DNA of 64,000 nucleotides, from NCBI RefSeq assembly GCF_018691265.1, contig NW_024881322.1:2356001-2420000 (forward strand), in the 5' to 3' direction. The notes beneath the pieces were generated by a model that was not told where the DNA came from, did not search any database, and worked only from the letters and a program-made list of their open reading frames with translations. Numbering within the stretch: the first letter of the stretch is position 1; each line of letters begins with the position of its first letter. A program made the position numbers and the translations under genes. Source of the stretch: Tyto alba. Taxonomy: Eukaryota; Chordata; Aves; Strigiformes; Tytonidae. Shown here piece after piece: positions 61,505 through 64,000 of the stretch.

Positions 61505-62050
61505 ATGCTTTGTTCCATGTGAGCGTGTGCACACGCACGCGTGTCAGAGCGTGCGTGGCCCCGGTCTCACGCCGCAGAGCGGGCACGGCAGGGCGAGGAC
61601 CGCAGGGGGTGAAGCTCTGGCCCGATCCAGAGACCTTCTGTAAATGTCACCACTGGAAAAGGCGGATGGTCTCTCTCCTCCTCCTCCTTGAGGACGTCCA
61701 TCTAATTACGATCTTCTAAGGGGTATGACTTCACCGAAGCACAGCTTGTGGCACGGGGGTGGAAGCTGAGACACCTTCAGAGAGAGGACTCTGGTCTCAT
61801 TCCTGCCTGCGTCTGGATGCAGAGCTGTTATTTTATTCATTCAGGGGGAGTGTCTGAGTTTTCCCAGTCTGACAGTACAGACGGGGAAGGAGGAGACTGC
61901 CCCCTTCCTCGCCCCGCTCGTGTAGGGGCAGGGCTGCTCGCTCGCAGGCTCAGCGCGGGTGCGGAGCGAGCGCTGGGCTCCCCACACCCCGGTGCCCTAC
62001 GGGGGTCATGCAGGAGGAGGGCTGGACTTCTGTGTCCCCCTGTCCTCCCT
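61505..62050. promoter_or_regulatory. Small GC/CpG-rich cluster
   Basis: CpG is frequent at 61521-61625 and again at 61878-62010, separated by ordinary sequence. At 61523-61544 there are 22 bases of strictly alternating purine and pyrimidine (GCGTGTGCACACGCACGCGT plus GT), a Z-DNA-prone segment. It is weaker than the block at 32-33 kb; it could be a minor regulatory element or a local GC fluctuation. No exon or promoter motif was recognised. Confidence 0.4.
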
Positions 62051-64000
62051 TGTTGTTCCTCTGTAGTTTGTTCCTAACTTTTCGTAACAGAAAGCTCTTA
62101 ATTAGCCTTCTTTGAAGGGCTCTGACTGCCGCTCCCGAAGAGCTCTTTAGGTAAGTCAGGTGTGGGGTGTTCTTCTGTTCTGCGTTATAACACAGCTTGT
62201 CAGCTCAGGGATTTCACAGGCTGGTATGGCAAATACTGTTCTTTGTATGTATCCCAGGACCATTACTCTTACAAAGTGCTTTAAATGTATTTTAAAAAAA
62301 AGCGGAAGGCAAAACGCTTGTCCAGAAGAGCTTGCACAGTGCTGGTGCTTGTGGATTAAATATGTATAGCATGCAGCTATACTGTGCTAGCAGCTTTTAA
62401 TACTGAAACATTCAACATTCCCCTGTGATAAAGGCCGGTGTGGTGCCTGCTTCCTTATATGCTTCTGGATAGGGCATAATGATACTGAGGATGTGACCAA
62501 GCAAGCATGCAGCTACAAACAATCCTGCTGTCAGGCAATAAGGTGTTTTTAAGCTTAGGTTTTTCCCTTTCTCAACCTTCCACCTGCCTTGTCTAGACTG
62601 AAACCTATTCTGGGAGTTTTCTTATGTTTTATTTTTAAATTGTCTATCAAAGTCCAATGCTTAACAATCATCATAAAAAAAAAAATAACACCAATTACTA
62701 TCAAAAATGAATGGACTTCGTACTGAAAGATGCATATGGAAATTGCCTGTGTTACTCAGACCTTTCAATACACTATACAAAGTTCCTCTTTATCAAAAAA
62801 AAAAAAAACAAAACAAAACCAAAACCAAAAGGTGTTTCTCATACCACTCGCCTTCTGGACAGTAGCACTGTGACATTCCTGTTCAGTAAAATTTCCCAAA
62901 CTCTTCTCCGGTTGAATGCCTGTGCAAAGATGCATGCACCATGGGTGCTGCAAAACAGTACCCCCAAATTCCTGAAAGCACGGGAGGCCACATTTTGTGT
63001 AGGAGCAGAAACGCTAGTCAACTTGTCCCCTTAATAACCTTCTCAAGGGTGGCAATCGTCCACCCCCAGCTGGAAAACCGCTGCTCTCCAGGCTAGGGAT
63101 CAGCTCCAGCTTCCCGGTGTACAAAGTACAGGTACTAGTCATCTTTAGTTCTTATGTAGTATAGAAACCTGATTGCATGAACACCAGTGTAAAGGCAGTT
63201 TGATGGCAGTGGAGTTAATATTCTAAACAATGTTCACAGAAATATAGAAAGCAGAAAAACATGAACATGGGATGGAAGGGAAGTCAGTGTTTGGAAAAAT
63301 CTATCTGCATGCAGCTCGGATAACTGGTGTTTTTCTGTTCATGTATGTTCCTGAATTCTCTTTCCCGTTTTATCATGTTTTGTTCTTTGCTTGGAATTTG
63401 CTGGTTAGTTTTCAAGATGAAGTATGTGAAGAAGGACCAGATGGTTATAGAATCAGGATTGGTGGTAGGCAGTGAGTGAACCGTTTTATAACATGAACAA
63501 ACTTCAGGTTCTAGCCTGTTTTTTCCTAGATTGCAAAGTCCTCTGTTGAATTTCTGTTTCCCATATGGGTGCCCATAGGCTGAGATCAAGTCACCTTTAA
63601 GCCGTCTCTTTGATGAGTTAAATAAATTGATCATCTTGCATCTCACACTGTGAAGCAAACGCTTTGATCCTTTTGTCATTCTTCTTGCTTTCTCCCTTGC
63701 AACCGCTCTGTTTTTTCCAAGTCTTTCTTAGTATGGAAGTGAGAACTTGGACCTCACAGTTCCTCTACAGTGAGCACCAGAGCCAGAGCCGGCGCTGTAC
63801 GTACCCACCCTCTATCTCCCTTCATCACATTAGCCTCTGGGAGCAGCGTTACACAGGAATTCATGTTCATCTTGTCATTTAGCTTGACCTCGAGGCTTTG
63901 TCAGAGGCACAGCTCAGGGTCAAGCTCACCACCTAGAAAAATGCTCTTTATTCCTTATTCCTAGATGAAAGCCTGTATGCTTTTTAAATAGCACATTGTT
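62051..64000. other. Intron to window end, no gene seen
   Basis: No exon was recognised; in particular no sequence for the start of RBMS3 RRM2. An A-rich tract with AAAC/AACC units lies at about 62797-62830. Confidence 0.55.

Larger units (their letters stand above)
38323..64000 (+). other. RBMS3: Downstream intron of RBMS3 (partial)
   Basis: This intron follows the RRM1 exon. It opens with the consensus donor GTAAGA in phase 0 and is not closed within the window. The next exon should begin with codons for QQEQDPTNLYISNLP; nothing coding for this was seen before 64000. It holds the 46-bp minisatellite at 41311-41781, a GC-box/TATA pair near 43950, an AT microsatellite at 49332-49412, a retroposon relic near 55515 and a GC-rich cluster near 61505-62050. 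Confidence 0.75.

Overview
The window looks like a piece of a bird nuclear genome. It is AT-rich, non-coding vertebrate DNA with long introns, homopolymer runs and consensus splice signals. It carries one LTR whose layout matches, from memory, an endogenous-retrovirus LTR family widespread in neoavian birds. There is nothing bacterial here: no operons, ribosome binding sites or dense long open reading frames.

The only exon I can support is a 92-nt coding exon at 38231-38322 on the + strand. It encodes the second half of the first RNA-recognition motif (RRM1) of an RBMS/MSSP single-stranded nucleic-acid binding protein. The residues best fit RBMS3, a gene known for very large introns. Everything upstream (1-38230) and downstream (38323-64000) is therefore read as flanking intron of RBMS3. 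The neighbouring RBMS3 exons (first half of RRM1, start of RRM2) were not found.

Layout. 1-15558: AT-rich intron with poly-A, poly-T and T/G low-complexity tracts. 15559-16114: a solo LTR in antisense orientation, with an 11-bp inverted repeat at its far edge. 16159-31900: AT-rich intron with a degenerate ancient retroposon (about 18035-18235) and a 28-bp triplicated repeat (29800-29878). About 31955-33165: a CpG-island-like block about 5 kb upstream of the exon, the best candidate for an internal regulatory element or promoter. 34370-35020: a GC-rich, G-run-bearing block between two A-rich tracts. 38231-38322: the exon, with an acceptor-like site 142 bp after it that would bring in an early stop. 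41311-41806: a ten-copy, mostly 46-bp minisatellite whose unit contains a perfect hairpin, ending beside a mirrored pair of CACGTG E-boxes. 43916-43994: a C-rich G4/GC-box tract just upstream of a TATA-like box. 49332-49412: an AT microsatellite. About 55515-55650: a second ancient retroposon remnant. About 61505-62050: a smaller GC/CpG cluster with a Z-DNA-prone segment.

No novel protein system is visible. The open reading frames longer than 100 codons outside the exon are explained by simple repeats, by the 46-bp minisatellite or by GC-rich sequence. The most unusual structures are the hairpin minisatellite, the internal CpG island and the possible poison exon next to the RRM1 exon. Family identifications of repeats are from memory and were not searched.
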